From Parvibaculum sp041688015 (GTDB lineage: Bacteria > Pseudomonadota > Alphaproteobacteria > Parvibaculales > Parvibaculaceae): a DNA stretch of 64,000 nt. Both the position numbers and the translations under genes were made by a program. The stretch covers positions 186,001 through 250,000 of the forward strand of contig JBDNIY010000017.1 of NCBI GenBank assembly GCA_041688015.1, written 5' to 3'. Positions 25,304 to 33,645 of the stretch are shown one piece after another (the first letter of the stretch is position 1; every line of letters starts with the position of its first letter). The notes beneath the pieces were generated by a model. That model was given only the letters and a program-made list of their open reading frames with translations, was not told the origin of the DNA and ran no database searches.

Positions 25304-25430
25304 CGGCAGTTCCTTCGGCTCTTATCGTCACGCCCTTTGGAGGCTTTTGGGCTGAGACCCGATATCTAAGGGAACGCAGCCAAAAATGCCAGCGTCAGCC
25401 AAATGACGGGGATCGCAAAAATGCCCTCGG

Positions 25431-26042
25431 TCAGCTTCCGAGTTTGCCTTTGGTCGAAGGGATGCGATCAGCGGTGCGGGGATCGATTTCAATGGCATCA
25501 CGCAAAGCGCGCGCGAGACCCTTGAAGCAGGATTCCACGATATGGTGATTGTTCTCGCCGTACATGTTTTCGATGTGCAGCGTGATGCCGGCATTCTGCG
25601 CAAAGGCCTGAAACCATTCCTTGAAAAGCTCTGTATCCATATCGCCAAGCTTCGGCTTGGTGAAATTCACTTTCCAGATCAGATAAGGGCGTTGCGAGAC
25701 GTCGATCGAGACGCGGGTGCAGGTTTCGTCCATCGGGATGATGGCGGTGGCATAGCGCCGGATGCCCTTGAAGTCGCCAAGAGCTTGGCGAACCGCTTCG
25801 CCAATGACGATGCCGCTGTCTTCGGTGGTGTGGTGAAAATCGATGTGCAAATCGCCAACGGCGCGCACCTTGAGGTCGATCAGCGAATGACGCGACAATT
25901 GCTCAAGCATGTGGTCGAGAAAACCAATGCCGGTATCGACGTCATATTCACCACTGCCATCGAGATCGAGCGAGACGAAAATTTCCGTCTCCTTCGTTTT
26001 GCGCTCGATTGTGGCGACGCGGCCTTCACTGTCATGGATCAT
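25431..26042 (-). CDS. hisB: Imidazoleglycerol-phosphate dehydratase
   Basis: A 203-residue manganese enzyme of histidine synthesis, stand-alone type without the phosphatase domain. Two metal motifs are seen: DFHHTTED (His70, His71) and ENNHHIVES near residue 173, plus GIGFLDHMLEQLSRHS. ATG 26042 gives the normal MIHDSEGRVATIERKTKETE start; the open frame upstream to 26159 is leader. First gene of the leftward his run, divergent from hslV. A 127-base gap separates it from DUF2628. Confidence 0.95.
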   Translation of the reverse strand: MIHDSEGRVATIERKTKETEIFVSLDLDGSGEYDVDTGIGFLDHMLEQLSRHSLIDLKVRAVGDLHIDFHHTTEDSGIVIGEAVRQALGDFKGIRRYATAIIPMDETCTRVSIDVSQRPYLIWKVNFTKPKLGDMDTELFKEWFQAFAQNAGITLHIENMYGENNHHIVESCFKGLARALRDAIEIDPRTADRIPSTKGKLGS

Positions 26043-26507
26043 CGTATTCACTCTTGGCAGCTCTGCCCATCTGGGCAACTTAGCGGGTTCTAGCAGCGTC
26101 CCGCCTGAACGACCAGCATCTTTGGGCCTGAACCACCGGGGCAAGGACGCGCCGATCAAATTTTATGACATTCCAAGACCTTACAGGGCGTTAACCAATT
26201 GTCTTAACGAATGCTCATATTTTACTTCAACACGCCGAAGTCTTAAATCAATGTTCGACCATAAGTCGCTGTAATCACGCTGCTGATACATAAAATTCTA
26301 TGTATTTGTAGCATAGGAGCCACCAAATGACGTTTGGACATAATAGGCAAACCTAAAGGTCTAACTTGGGCAGAGGCAACCGAATGAGCCGGTTTCAACG
26401 ACATGCGCCCAGCAGGCGCGGCGCGATCGCTCACTTGACCCTGACCACAAAAATCGCCACATGAGGGATGACATCCTTCCCCTCCTTTGTGCGCTGGACC
26501 CCATCAA
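26043..26507. other. Non-coding region between hisB and hslV
   Basis: 465 bases with the promoters of two divergent operons, AT-rich around 26160-26300. An inverted repeat ATACATA (26286-26292) / TATGTAT (26299-26305) is flanked by TGCT/AGCA, giving a longer imperfect stem. Beyond it AGGAG precedes a nine-codon mini-frame (ATG 26328: MTFGHNRQT), and ATG 26384 opens a 26-codon Arg-rich frame ending at 26464. Neither is convincing alone. CTTGAC at about 26434 may be part of a heat-shock promoter for hslV but lacks a good -10. Confidence 0.45.
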
Positions 26508-27098
26508 ATGTCTCAATTTCCGTCCAACGGATCAAACTCCGACGCGGGTTCACATGGGCTTGCGCCTTGGCACGGCACAACCATCCTGACCGTTCGCAAG
26601 GGCGGCAAGGTGGTGATTGCCGGGGATGGACAAGTGTCGATGGGCGACACCATCATGAAGGGCAATGCACGCAAGGTGCGCCCGCTTGGCTCGGGTCAGG
26701 TGATCGCCGGATTTGCTGGCGCGACAGCGGACGCTATGACCCTGTTTGAGCGTCTGGAGGCCAAACTGGAGCAATATCCGGGGCAACTCACGCGCGCCTG
26801 CGTGGAGCTTGCCAAGGACTGGCGGACCGACCGTTATCTGCGCCGCCTCGAAGCCTTGATGATCGTGGCTGATGCCACCACCAGTCTGGTACTGACGGGC
26901 AACGGCGATGTGTTGGAGCCCGAAGGCGGCATTGTTGCCATTGGGTCTGGTGGAAACTACGCCCTAGCGGCGGCGCGCGCACTGGCCGATACAGACCTCA
27001 CAGCGGAAGAAATTGCCCGGAAATCCATGAAAATCGCCGCCGAAATCTGCGTCTATACCAACGGCAACATTACCGTTGAAACACTCGACGCTGCCTGA
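26508..27098 (+). CDS. hslV: HslV peptidase subunit of the HslUV protease
   Basis: A 196-residue proteasome-beta-like threonine peptidase. The mature N-terminal Thr is Thr24 in WHGTTILTVRK after a propeptide that is longer than in E. coli (23 residues). VVIAGDGQVSMGDTIMK, AGFAGATADAMTLFERLE and AIGSGGNYALAAARAL match the family. With HslU it forms the ClpYQ protease for misfolded and regulatory proteins. ATG 26508 is chosen over 26487. hslU follows after 35 bases. Confidence 0.96.
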   Translation: MSQFPSNGSNSDAGSHGLAPWHGTTILTVRKGGKVVIAGDGQVSMGDTIMKGNARKVRPLGSGQVIAGFAGATADAMTLFERLEAKLEQYPGQLTRACVELAKDWRTDRYLRRLEALMIVADATTSLVLTGNGDVLEPEGGIVAIGSGGNYALAAARALADTDLTAEEIARKSMKIAAEICVYTNGNITVETLDAA

Positions 27099-27133
27099 AA
27101 CCCGTCCTTGCCCCGGAGTGCTTACAAAACACC

Positions 27134-28444
27134 ATGACCAGCTTCTCGCCGCGCGAAATCGTATCTGAACTTGACCGCTATATTATTGGCCAGCACGACG
27201 CCAAACGCGCGGTGGCCATTGCGCTGCGCAATCGTTGGCGTCGCCAGCAGTTGCCCGAAGCCCTGCGCGATGAGGTTCTGCCCAAGAACATCCTGATGAT
27301 CGGGCCGACAGGTGTCGGCAAGACAGAGATTTCGCGGCGTCTGGCGCGGCTCGCCGAAGCGCCGTTCATCAAAATCGAAGCCACAAAATTTACCGAAGTG
27401 GGTTATGTCGGCCGCGACGTTGAACAGATCATCCGCGATTTGGTCGAAATCAGCATCGGGCTGCTGCGCGAGAAGAAGCGCAAGGATGTAGAGGCCAAAG
27501 CCCATCTGGGTGCTGAAAACCGGGTTCTCGACGCGCTTGTCGGCAAAGGCTCATCTGAGGCGACGCGCGAGAGTTTCCGCCGCAAACTGCGCGAAGGCGA
27601 CCTTAACGACAAAGAAGTTGAGATCGAAGTCGCCGATCAAAGCGGTGGCATGGGCAATCTGGATATTCCCGGAATGCCCGGCGGGCAGATCGGCATGGTC
27701 AATTTGAGCGAGATGTTCGGCAAGGCCTTTGGCGGCGGGCGTATGAAGTCTCGTAAGATGGCTGTCAGCGATAGCTACACGCTGCTGATCGCCGAGGAAT
27801 CCGACAAATTGCTGGATCAGGAGCAATTGACGCAGGAAGCTATTCGGCTCGTTGAGCAGTCGGGCATCGTTTTTCTCGACGAGATCGACAAGATCTGCGC
27901 CCGCTCAGACCGGCAAGGCGGCGATGTCAGCCGCGAAGGCGTGCAGCGCGACCTTCTACCATTAATCGAAGGCACCACGGTTGCAACCAAACATGGCTCG
28001 GTCAAGACCGATCACATTCTGTTTATTGCGTCTGGCGCATTCCATATCGCCAAGCCGTCGGACCTCCTGCCGGAATTGCAAGGCCGTCTGCCAATCCGGG
28101 TCGAACTCAAGGCGCTGACACGCGACGATTTTGTGCGCATTCTCACTGAGCCGGAAGCGAGCCTCATCCAGCAATATGTGGCATTGTTGGATACTGAAGG
28201 CGTCGGCCTCGATTTTACCCCCGAGGGTATCGAAGCCATTGCCACTATCGCGGCAGATGTGAACGCCAGCGTCGAGAATATCGGCGCGCGGCGTCTGCAT
28301 ACTGTGATGGAGCGGGTGCTGGACGAGATCTCCTTTGCGGCGACGGATAGGGCAGGCCAAGTCGTGGTGATTGATGCCGATTACGTCACATCGCGCCTAG
28401 GTGATCTGTCGAGAAACACAGACTTGTCGAAATTCATTCTTTAA
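27134..28444 (+). CDS. hslU: HslU ATPase subunit of the HslUV protease
   Basis: A 436-residue AAA+ unfoldase. Walker A GPTGVGKT (residues 57-64), family motif TKFTEVGYVGRDVEQIIRDL, Walker B IVFLDEIDKI around residues 246-253, sensor region ELQGRLPIRVELKAL, and C-terminal SRNTDLSKFIL whose tail inserts into HslV. The I domain (about 110-240) is of normal length. Co-transcribed with hslV, 35 bases apart. Converges with the HTH-smr pair across 170 non-coding bases. Confidence 0.97.
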   Translation: MTSFSPREIVSELDRYIIGQHDAKRAVAIALRNRWRRQQLPEALRDEVLPKNILMIGPTGVGKTEISRRLARLAEAPFIKIEATKFTEVGYVGRDVEQIIRDLVEISIGLLREKKRKDVEAKAHLGAENRVLDALVGKGSSEATRESFRRKLREGDLNDKEVEIEVADQSGGMGNLDIPGMPGGQIGMVNLSEMFGKAFGGGRMKSRKMAVSDSYTLLIAEESDKLLDQEQLTQEAIRLVEQSGIVFLDEIDKICARSDRQGGDVSREGVQRDLLPLIEGTTVATKHGSVKTDHILFIASGAFHIAKPSDLLPELQGRLPIRVELKALTRDDFVRILTEPEASLIQQYVALLDTEGVGLDFTPEGIEAIATIAADVNASVENIGARRLHTVMERVLDEISFAATDRAGQVVVIDADYVTSRLGDLSRNTDLSKFIL

Positions 28445-28614
28445 GGCCGAATTGTCACCTCAAGTGAATCATTTACAGAGAAAAATTCGCATATCGCGAG
28501 TCTGTGGAATTCATCCAAAATGGAGGAAATTCGAATATTTGCTGGATGTGAATCTGCTTTTGTCTCATTTGTTTGGGGACGGCGAGTCTGAACCCCACCC
28601 ATCATCGCCAAGCA

Positions 28615-29013
28615 TCAACGCGCTTTGCGCCGCTTCTGAGCGGTCAGTATGCCCCGACGCGGTCGTGAGGGGAGCGCCTCTGCAAGCCGGTCAAGCTCCG
28701 CATTGGTCAAATGCGCAATATCTTCGGCCAATCGATTGGCAAAGGCGGTCGCGCGGGGATCGAGACCTGATGTATCGATCACGACGCGGGGGTGGGACTG
28801 GCGTGCCAGTTGTTCGATTTCCTCGGCCTCATCCCAGATCACATTCAAGTAGCCGATGATCGCCTGAACCTGCGCGAAGCTCGGACGACCTCGCCGGCCA
28901 TGCTCAAGCGCCGACAGATATGCCGGCGTCACGCGCAGCGCTACCGCCATCTCCTTCATGGTGACGCCGCGCTCAGCACGGAGTTCGCGGATTTTTGCAC
29001 CAAACGGGGTCAT
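28615..29013 (-). CDS. XRE-family helix-turn-helix regulator
   Basis: A 132-residue protein with an N-terminal Cro/C1-type HTH (FGAKIRELRAERGVTMKEMA, then TPAYLSALEHGRRGRPS). A helical middle has NVIWDEAEEIEQLARQSHPR, and the basic tail is SRPRRGILTAQKRRKAR. Such proteins follow smr in several alphaproteobacteria. Targets unknown. ATG 29013 overlaps the smr stop as ATGA (29010-29013), so it is translated with smr; the upstream part of the open frame belongs to smr. Confidence 0.82.
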   Translation of the reverse strand: MTPFGAKIRELRAERGVTMKEMAVALRVTPAYLSALEHGRRGRPSFAQVQAIIGYLNVIWDEAEEIEQLARQSHPRVVIDTSGLDPRATAFANRLAEDIAHLTNAELDRLAEALPSRPRRGILTAQKRRKAR

Positions 29014-29663
29014 TTGCGCTTTCGCAGCCAGATATAAAAGGCACCACCGCCGCCGTGACGAGGATGGGCCGGCTGGAAGCCCGCGATTTCGGTGCGAAAC
29101 TGCGGCTCTGACAACCATTGCGGCAGAGCGGAGCGAAGAACGCCCGAATGGTCGCTGGCCTCATGATAGCGCGTGCTGTGAAGCGTGTGACGGGCAAACG
29201 GACTTTCGCCTTTGCCCGTAATCACCAGAACGCAACGTAAACCCCCATCACGCGAACGGCTCAGAAAACGCTGGAGGGCGGCATGAGCCTCGTCTTGATG
29301 CAGCCCATGGAGATCAAGGCGTGCATCAGCGGCAATCTGCCCCCGCGCAAGTTTCTGGCTGGTACGGCGATCAAGCCCCGTTAATGGAGGGGGCGAAGCT
29401 GGAAGTCGGGCGGCTTTTGGCCTCGACTGAACAATTGTCGCCAAGGGTTTTGGGCGTATTGCGGGCCGAGCGCTATCGTCAGACTTAGAATTAGAGAAAG
29501 ACAAAACAGATTGTTCTGGTTCCGGTATGATTTGGCCACTGGAAAGCGGGCGGGCATCCTTGACGACGGCGCGCCAAAGACGGTGCTCATCCTCGCTCAA
29601 AAGACGCGTTCTGCCTTGACGATGCTTTGAGGATTCAAACCGGGATTTGAATTCATCGTCCAT
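29010..29663 (-). CDS. Smr/MutS2-domain endonuclease-like protein
   Basis: A 217-residue Smr-domain protein. A charged, low-complexity N-terminal half (residues 1-105) precedes the Smr domain: RLDLHGLHQDEAHAALQRFL, VITGKGESPF, VLRSALPQWLSEP and GGGGAFYIWLRKRK. Smr domains nick DNA or RNA; E. coli SmrB cleaves mRNA on collided ribosomes, but this protein's specificity is unknown. Located in the leftward run timA-mltA-smr-HTH, with mltA ending five bases before the smr start region and the HTH gene overlapping the smr stop. Confidence 0.85.
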   Translation of the reverse strand: MDDEFKSRFESSKHRQGRTRLLSEDEHRLWRAVVKDARPLSSGQIIPEPEQSVLSFSNSKSDDSARPAIRPKPLATIVQSRPKAARLPASPPPLTGLDRRTSQKLARGQIAADARLDLHGLHQDEAHAALQRFLSRSRDGGLRCVLVITGKGESPFARHTLHSTRYHEASDHSGVLRSALPQWLSEPQFRTEIAGFQPAHPRHGGGGAFYIWLRKRK

Positions 29664-29668
29664 GCTAA

Positions 29669-30898
29669 TCAGAACCCCGCATTGGAGGCGATACGGCGCG
29701 GCAAAAGAGCGATGAGACGCCCCGGTTGCTTCATGCGACCGGCGATTTCGGCGGCATCGGCGCCCAGCCCCCAGAAGACATCGCCGCGCTGCTCACCGCG
29801 AATGGCAGTGCCGGTATCTTGCGCTACCATGAGATGGCGAAAAGGCTGCACGCCATCGCGATGGGGGATCGGCGCGGTCGTATCGAGCCAGAAAAGGCTC
29901 CCCAAGGGATGCGCCGCGCGATCGATCGCCAATGAGTGTTCCGGGGTCAGGCTGACGCCTTCCGCACCGGGTGGGCCCATTTCGATATCCGTTCCCAAGG
30001 CTTTGAAGAATATATAAGAATCATTCTGGCGGAGGAGTGGGTTGACGGCGTTAGGATGGGCCGCCAACCAAGCACGGATGGTCTGCATCGACACGTCGTC
30101 GCGCGGAATGGCGCCTTGTTCGATCAGCAATTTGCCAATGGACGTATAAGTCCGCTGATTTTTTGCCGCAAAGGCGATGCGAAGCGTGCGGCCGTCTGGC
30201 AGGCTTACCCGACCGGAGCCTTGGACGTGTAAAAAGAACGCATCGACCGGGTCTGCCAACCAAGCAATGGCCAAACGATCAGCGTCCAGTGCGCCGCTGG
30301 CGATCATGTCTTGGATTTCACCGCGTGTTGGCATTTGTCGTCCTGCGGCGCGGTCCGCGGCAAAGACGGACGGAAAAGACAGGATCGGCGTCTGATAAGG
30401 CCCACCGCGCTTCAACGCGCCCTTCATTTCGGGTTCGTAGTAGCCGGTAAACAGCCCCTTGCTGGCAGAGGGGGCGGTTTGCACGGGCGTGAAATAAGCC
30501 TCGAAATAAATCCGCGCGGCATCGTCACCCGGTACCACGTGAGGGGCGGCCTGACAGGCTTCAAACCAGTCTCCGGCTTTGCCATAGGCCGTATTGGTGG
30601 TTTTTTGATCCAGAGGATCGCTCGGGCCGAGTTTGATAATCCGGGTGCAGGAGCGCCGAAATGCTTCCAGCGCTAAGGCCTGACCACCTTCAGCCCAGCC
30701 GTTCAAACTCTTGAAACTCAACACTGTTTCTGGCCCTACCATGCTGGCTTGACCCTTTGAACCGGGGCCGCCATTGCCTACACAAGCTGCCAGCAAAAGA
30801 CCAAGAACCACCGCCATTCCGCCGATCAGGCAGCCCTTAGATGGCTCGAACTTCGATTGCCCGAACCCCGATTGCAAAGCGTGGAGGGCGAGCCTCAA
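29669..30898 (-). CDS. mltA: Membrane-bound lytic murein transglycosylase A
   Basis: A 409-residue MltA that cleaves peptidoglycan glycan strands with anhydromuropeptide release. Lipobox LLLAAC near residue 38 makes it a lipoprotein; FTGYYEPEMKGAL begins the MltA domain, and the C-terminal 3D domain VAQDTGTAIRGEQRGDVFWG carries the catalytic Asp. The start is TTG 30898, overlapping the timA stop (TTGA); ATG 30817 is possible but would leave a signal peptide with no positive charge. The N-terminus contains a 15-bp x3 repeat (30831-30875). Confidence 0.92.
   Translation of the reverse strand: MRLALHALQSGFGQSKFEPSKGCLIGGMAVVLGLLLAACVGNGGPGSKGQASMVGPETVLSFKSLNGWAEGGQALALEAFRRSCTRIIKLGPSDPLDQKTTNTAYGKAGDWFEACQAAPHVVPGDDAARIYFEAYFTPVQTAPSASKGLFTGYYEPEMKGALKRGGPYQTPILSFPSVFAADRAAGRQMPTRGEIQDMIASGALDADRLAIAWLADPVDAFFLHVQGSGRVSLPDGRTLRIAFAAKNQRTYTSIGKLLIEQGAIPRDDVSMQTIRAWLAAHPNAVNPLLRQNDSYIFFKALGTDIEMGPPGAEGVSLTPEHSLAIDRAAHPLGSLFWLDTTAPIPHRDGVQPFRHLMVAQDTGTAIRGEQRGDVFWGLGADAAEIAGRMKQPGRLIALLPRRIASNAGF
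30831..30875 (-). repeat. 15-bp x3 diverged repeat in the mltA signal region
   Basis: On the coding strand GCAATCGGGGTTCGG, GCAATCGAAGTTCGA and GCCATCTAAGGGCTG stand head to tail and encode QSGFG-QSKFE-PSKG just before the lipoprotein hydrophobic stretch. The first two units share 12 of 15 bases. Confidence 0.7.
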
Positions 30899-31647
30899 TC
30901 TTCTGAACCGGTCGCGACCAGACGCCAGTTCGGGTCGCTGGCCTTAACATCACGCTCAAAGGTCCAGATGTCCGTCACCTTGCGAATTGTAACCGGATCA
31001 CCCTCAATGACGATGCCATCGCTGTTCTTTGTACAAGCCGTCAATTCGCTCACGAAACGAATAGTTAGGCGGGCGCGATGATCAGCGAGGTCGGCCTGAT
31101 GCAGGTCTGCCTTAGAGATGCCGATAAAGGTCTGATCAATCGTTTCACCGCGCTCTTCACGCCCAGCGATCACGCCTTCAAAGCCTTGGTAGACATGGTC
31201 GGCCAAGAGCGGCTTCAGGGTCGCGCGTTCGCCATTGGCGAAGGCGGTGACGATCATCTCATAGGCAGCGCGAGCGCCGGACATGAAGTCGGGGAGGTCG
31301 AAATGACGGTCAAGCTGCGCAATATTGCTCAGGGTCTGGGCCATGGGCGAGCCATTGGGCACAAGACCACCCCAGCGGTCTTTGGCCACATGAGGGAGCC
31401 TTTGGGAAGAGGCCCCAAAGGTCGCGTTGTCGTCTGCTTCCACAGTGTCGTCTTTTGCCGCTGCACCGCGCTGGGGAAGGCGCACAACCTTGTCGCTAGG
31501 AGGCGATGGCTTGTCGTCCCTGGAAAAAGGGTCATAGGGCGGGCGTTCTTCGCCCGTCCGGCGACCCAGAATACTGCGCAGCTTGAGGAAAATGCCAACC
31601 GCAATGGCCAACAAAATCAAATTGATGAGTGAGGATGCTTCGCCCAT
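30895..31647 (-). CDS. Tim44/TimA-family membrane protein
   Basis: A 250-residue protein with an N-terminal membrane helix (SLINLILLAIAVGIFLKLRS), a charged low-complexity linker, and a C-terminal Tim44-like domain (FMSGARAAYEMIVTAFANGE, then LKPLLADHVYQGFEGVI and IWTFERDVKASDPNWRLVAT). Bacterial Tim44-domain proteins (TimA) sit at the inner membrane and may act near the translocon; here secB and fxsA lie just beyond. ATG 31647 is preferred because AAAGGTGG precedes it; GTG 31656 is the other option. Overlaps mltA by four bases. Confidence 0.88.
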   Translation of the reverse strand: MGEASSLINLILLAIAVGIFLKLRSILGRRTGEERPPYDPFSRDDKPSPPSDKVVRLPQRGAAAKDDTVEADDNATFGASSQRLPHVAKDRWGGLVPNGSPMAQTLSNIAQLDRHFDLPDFMSGARAAYEMIVTAFANGERATLKPLLADHVYQGFEGVIAGREERGETIDQTFIGISKADLHQADLADHRARLTIRFVSELTACTKNSDGIVIEGDPVTIRKVTDIWTFERDVKASDPNWRLVATGSED

Positions 31648-31769
31648 GAGGGCCACCTTTCAACGAAACCGGGGCCTCAGGTCGTAAGTCGCATCGAGAT
31701 TGCAGATCAGACACCAAAGACTTAGGTCCTAAGTTAAGCCAATCACTGGTTTATTGCTACAAGCAGGCG

Positions 31770-31814
31770 CAGATTGGCCCCGTACAAATTGGCCCAGTGC
31801 AAATTGGCGATGTG
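31770..31814 (+). repeat. 15-bp x3 repeat in the fxsA leader
   Basis: CAGATTGGCCCCGTA, CAAATTGGCCCAGTG and CAAATTGGCGATGTG lie head to tail. In one frame they encode QIGPV-QIGPV-QIGDV, but no gene uses that frame. The tract lies in the gap between divergent timA and fxsA. Confidence 0.8.
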
Positions 31815-31851
31815 AAGTTCGCTTGTTCTTGGCCCGCAGAAAGGAGCCGTT

Positions 31852-32355
31852 TTGTTTCCTGTCGTCTTTCTTGCCTTTATTCTGATCCCGATTGCCGAAA
31901 TTGCCGTTTTTATCAAAGTCGGCGGGCTGATCGGCGTCCTGCCGACGCTGGCACTAGTGATCGGCATTGCCATATTCGGCACCTGGCTGCTTCGCCAACA
32001 GGGTTTACAGACCTTCACCAAGGCGCAAAGCGCTTTGAACCGTGGCGAGGTCCCGGTCGGTGAAATGCTCGACGGCTTCTTTCTTGTGCTTGCCGCACTC
32101 CTGATGGTCACGCCGGGGCTGCTGACGGACGCCGTCGGCTTTGCCTTGCTGGTGCCAATGGTCCGAAAGGCGTTGGGGGCCATGGCTAAGAAATGGGCAT
32201 TGTCGCGCACAGTATCCACTCAATTCTATCATACGCCGTCCGGCGGTGCGGAAGATCCGCGTTGGCACACAGGGCAGGATGGACAGATCATTGAAGGCGA
32301 AGCCCAAGAGGTCGATCCTGACACCACGTCTAAAGACCATACAAACAGGCAATAA
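31852..32355 (+). CDS. fxsA: FxsA family membrane protein
   Basis: A 167-residue FxsA: three hydrophobic segments with PIAEIAVFIKVGGLIG at the start, GTWLLRQQGLQTFTKAQSAL in the cytoplasmic loop, DGFFLVLAALLMVTPGLLTD, then a long hydrophilic C-terminus. In E. coli FxsA limits phage T7 exclusion by F plasmids; its general role is unknown. The start codon is TTG 31852, with AAGGAG six bases upstream. Divergent from timA and followed by secB, a standard alphaproteobacterial order. Confidence 0.9.
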   Translation: MFPVVFLAFILIPIAEIAVFIKVGGLIGVLPTLALVIGIAIFGTWLLRQQGLQTFTKAQSALNRGEVPVGEMLDGFFLVLAALLMVTPGLLTDAVGFALLVPMVRKALGAMAKKWALSRTVSTQFYHTPSGGAEDPRWHTGQDGQIIEGEAQEVDPDTTSKDHTNRQ

Positions 32356-32433
32356 CGCCGTGCGACAGCTTGTGGCTTCATCTGATCCATGTTAGCCAGC
32401 AAGCACGAAAACGCGCGGCGCATGTGAGGCAAA

Positions 32434-32907
32434 ATGGCTGACGAAAACGCGGGCAGTGATGTGTCCGAACCGGAATTCAGAATTCTCACCCAATATGTGA
32501 GCGACCTTTCATTTGAAAACCCTAATGCGCCGCAATCGCTCGGCTCACTGACCGAACAGCCACACATTGATGTGCGTGTCGATGTCGGCGTCAAGGGCGT
32601 CACCGATACCGATTTTGAGGTGAAACTCACCATAGGCATTGATGCCAAGGTCAAAGAGGGCGTGCTGTTCCTCGTCGAACTGCAATATAATGGGCTATTC
32701 CGGCTGGTTCATATCCCCGCCGATAGCGTCGAGCCGATGTTGCTGATCGAATGCCCGCGTCAGCTCTTTCCCTTCGCGCGCCGCATCATTGCCGACGTGA
32801 CCCGTGATGGCGGCTTCCCGCCGCTGATGATCGATCCGATTGATTTTGTTGGCCTCTTTCAGCAGCACCAGGCGTCTGCAATGCCCGAAGGCACAGTCCC
32901 CAACTAA
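32434..32907 (+). CDS. secB: Protein-export chaperone SecB
   Basis: A 157-residue tetrameric chaperone that keeps pre-proteins unfolded for SecA. PEFRILTQYVSDLSFENPNA is the hallmark start; VELQYNGLFRL, LIECPRQLFPFARRIIADVTRDGGFPP (both parts visible) and PIDFVGLFQQH follow. Normal length. Tail-to-tail with dnaQ; an imperfect hairpin at 32913-32937 separates them. Confidence 0.96.
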   Translation: MADENAGSDVSEPEFRILTQYVSDLSFENPNAPQSLGSLTEQPHIDVRVDVGVKGVTDTDFEVKLTIGIDAKVKEGVLFLVELQYNGLFRLVHIPADSVEPMLLIECPRQLFPFARRIIADVTRDGGFPPLMIDPIDFVGLFQQHQASAMPEGTVPN

Positions 32908-32912
32908 GCACT

Positions 32913-32937
32913 GGTCTGGTGCCAACGAGCACCGACC
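32913..32937. terminator. Hairpin between convergent secB and dnaQ
   Basis: GGTCTGGTGC (32913-32922) pairs with GCACCGACC (32929-32937) with one bulged base around CAACGA. No clear T-run; it could act on both strands and overlaps the first base of the dnaQ stop. Confidence 0.45.
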
Positions 32938-33620
32938 TATTTAGGCCAAAGACCTCCGGCGGCCAAAGTGGCAACAAACGCTTCATGGGCGGCGCGCTCT
33001 TGCGCCGTCAACCGCTCGGGCAAGGCCGTCACGCGGGGGACGCGCTGCACCACGGGGCCAGCTTCGTTTTGCTTGCGGTCAAGGCTTGCATCCAACACAA
33101 GGCCCGGCTGACGCCCACCCATTAATTCCAGATAGACCTCGGCCAGCAATTCCGCGTCGAGTAGCGCGCCGTGTTTGACGCGATTTGAATTGTCGATGCC
33201 AAAGCGGCGACACAATGCATCGAGGCTATTTTGCGCGCCGGGAAAGCGTTTGCGCGCGATCAGCAGCGTATCGATGGCACGGGCAAATTCGAGCACCGGA
33301 CGGCTCACCATCTTCAGCTCATGATTGATGAAGCCCATGTCGAACGAAGCATTGTGGATGACGAGCGGATCATCCCCAATAAAGCTGATGAATTCTTCCG
33401 CCACGTCGGCAAATTTTGGTTTATCGCTGAGGAATTCGGCCGACAGCCCATGCACCTTGAAAGCGCCTTCGGGCACGTCACGTTCGGGATTGACGTAGCA
33501 ATGGAAATTGACGCCGGTCGCGACTTGATTAACGATCTCAAGGCAGCCGATTTCAACCAGCCGGTCTCCATCCTTAGGTGACAGGCCGGTGGTTTCGGTA
33601 TCGAGAACGATCTGGCGCAT
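32937..33620 (-). CDS. dnaQ: DNA polymerase III epsilon subunit
   Basis: A 227-residue DEDDh 3'-5' exonuclease, the proof-reading subunit of the replicase. Exo I is MRQIVLDTETTGL (Asp, Glu), Exo II HNASFDMGFINHEL, and Exo III HGALLDAELLAEVYLEL with the catalytic His-Asp. ATG 33620 gives the precise family N-terminus; the frame upstream to 33680 overlaps coaE and is not used. The C-terminal polymerase-binding tail (about residues 185-227) is present. Leftward neighbour of coaE-aroE-maf, the conserved origin-proximal group. Confidence 0.95.
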   Translation of the reverse strand: MRQIVLDTETTGLSPKDGDRLVEIGCLEIVNQVATGVNFHCYVNPERDVPEGAFKVHGLSAEFLSDKPKFADVAEEFISFIGDDPLVIHNASFDMGFINHELKMVSRPVLEFARAIDTLLIARKRFPGAQNSLDALCRRFGIDNSNRVKHGALLDAELLAEVYLELMGGRQPGLVLDASLDRKQNEAGPVVQRVPRVTALPERLTAQERAAHEAFVATLAAGGLWPK

Positions 33621-33645
33621 CTTTGTGTTTGTGACTTTCGCAGGC

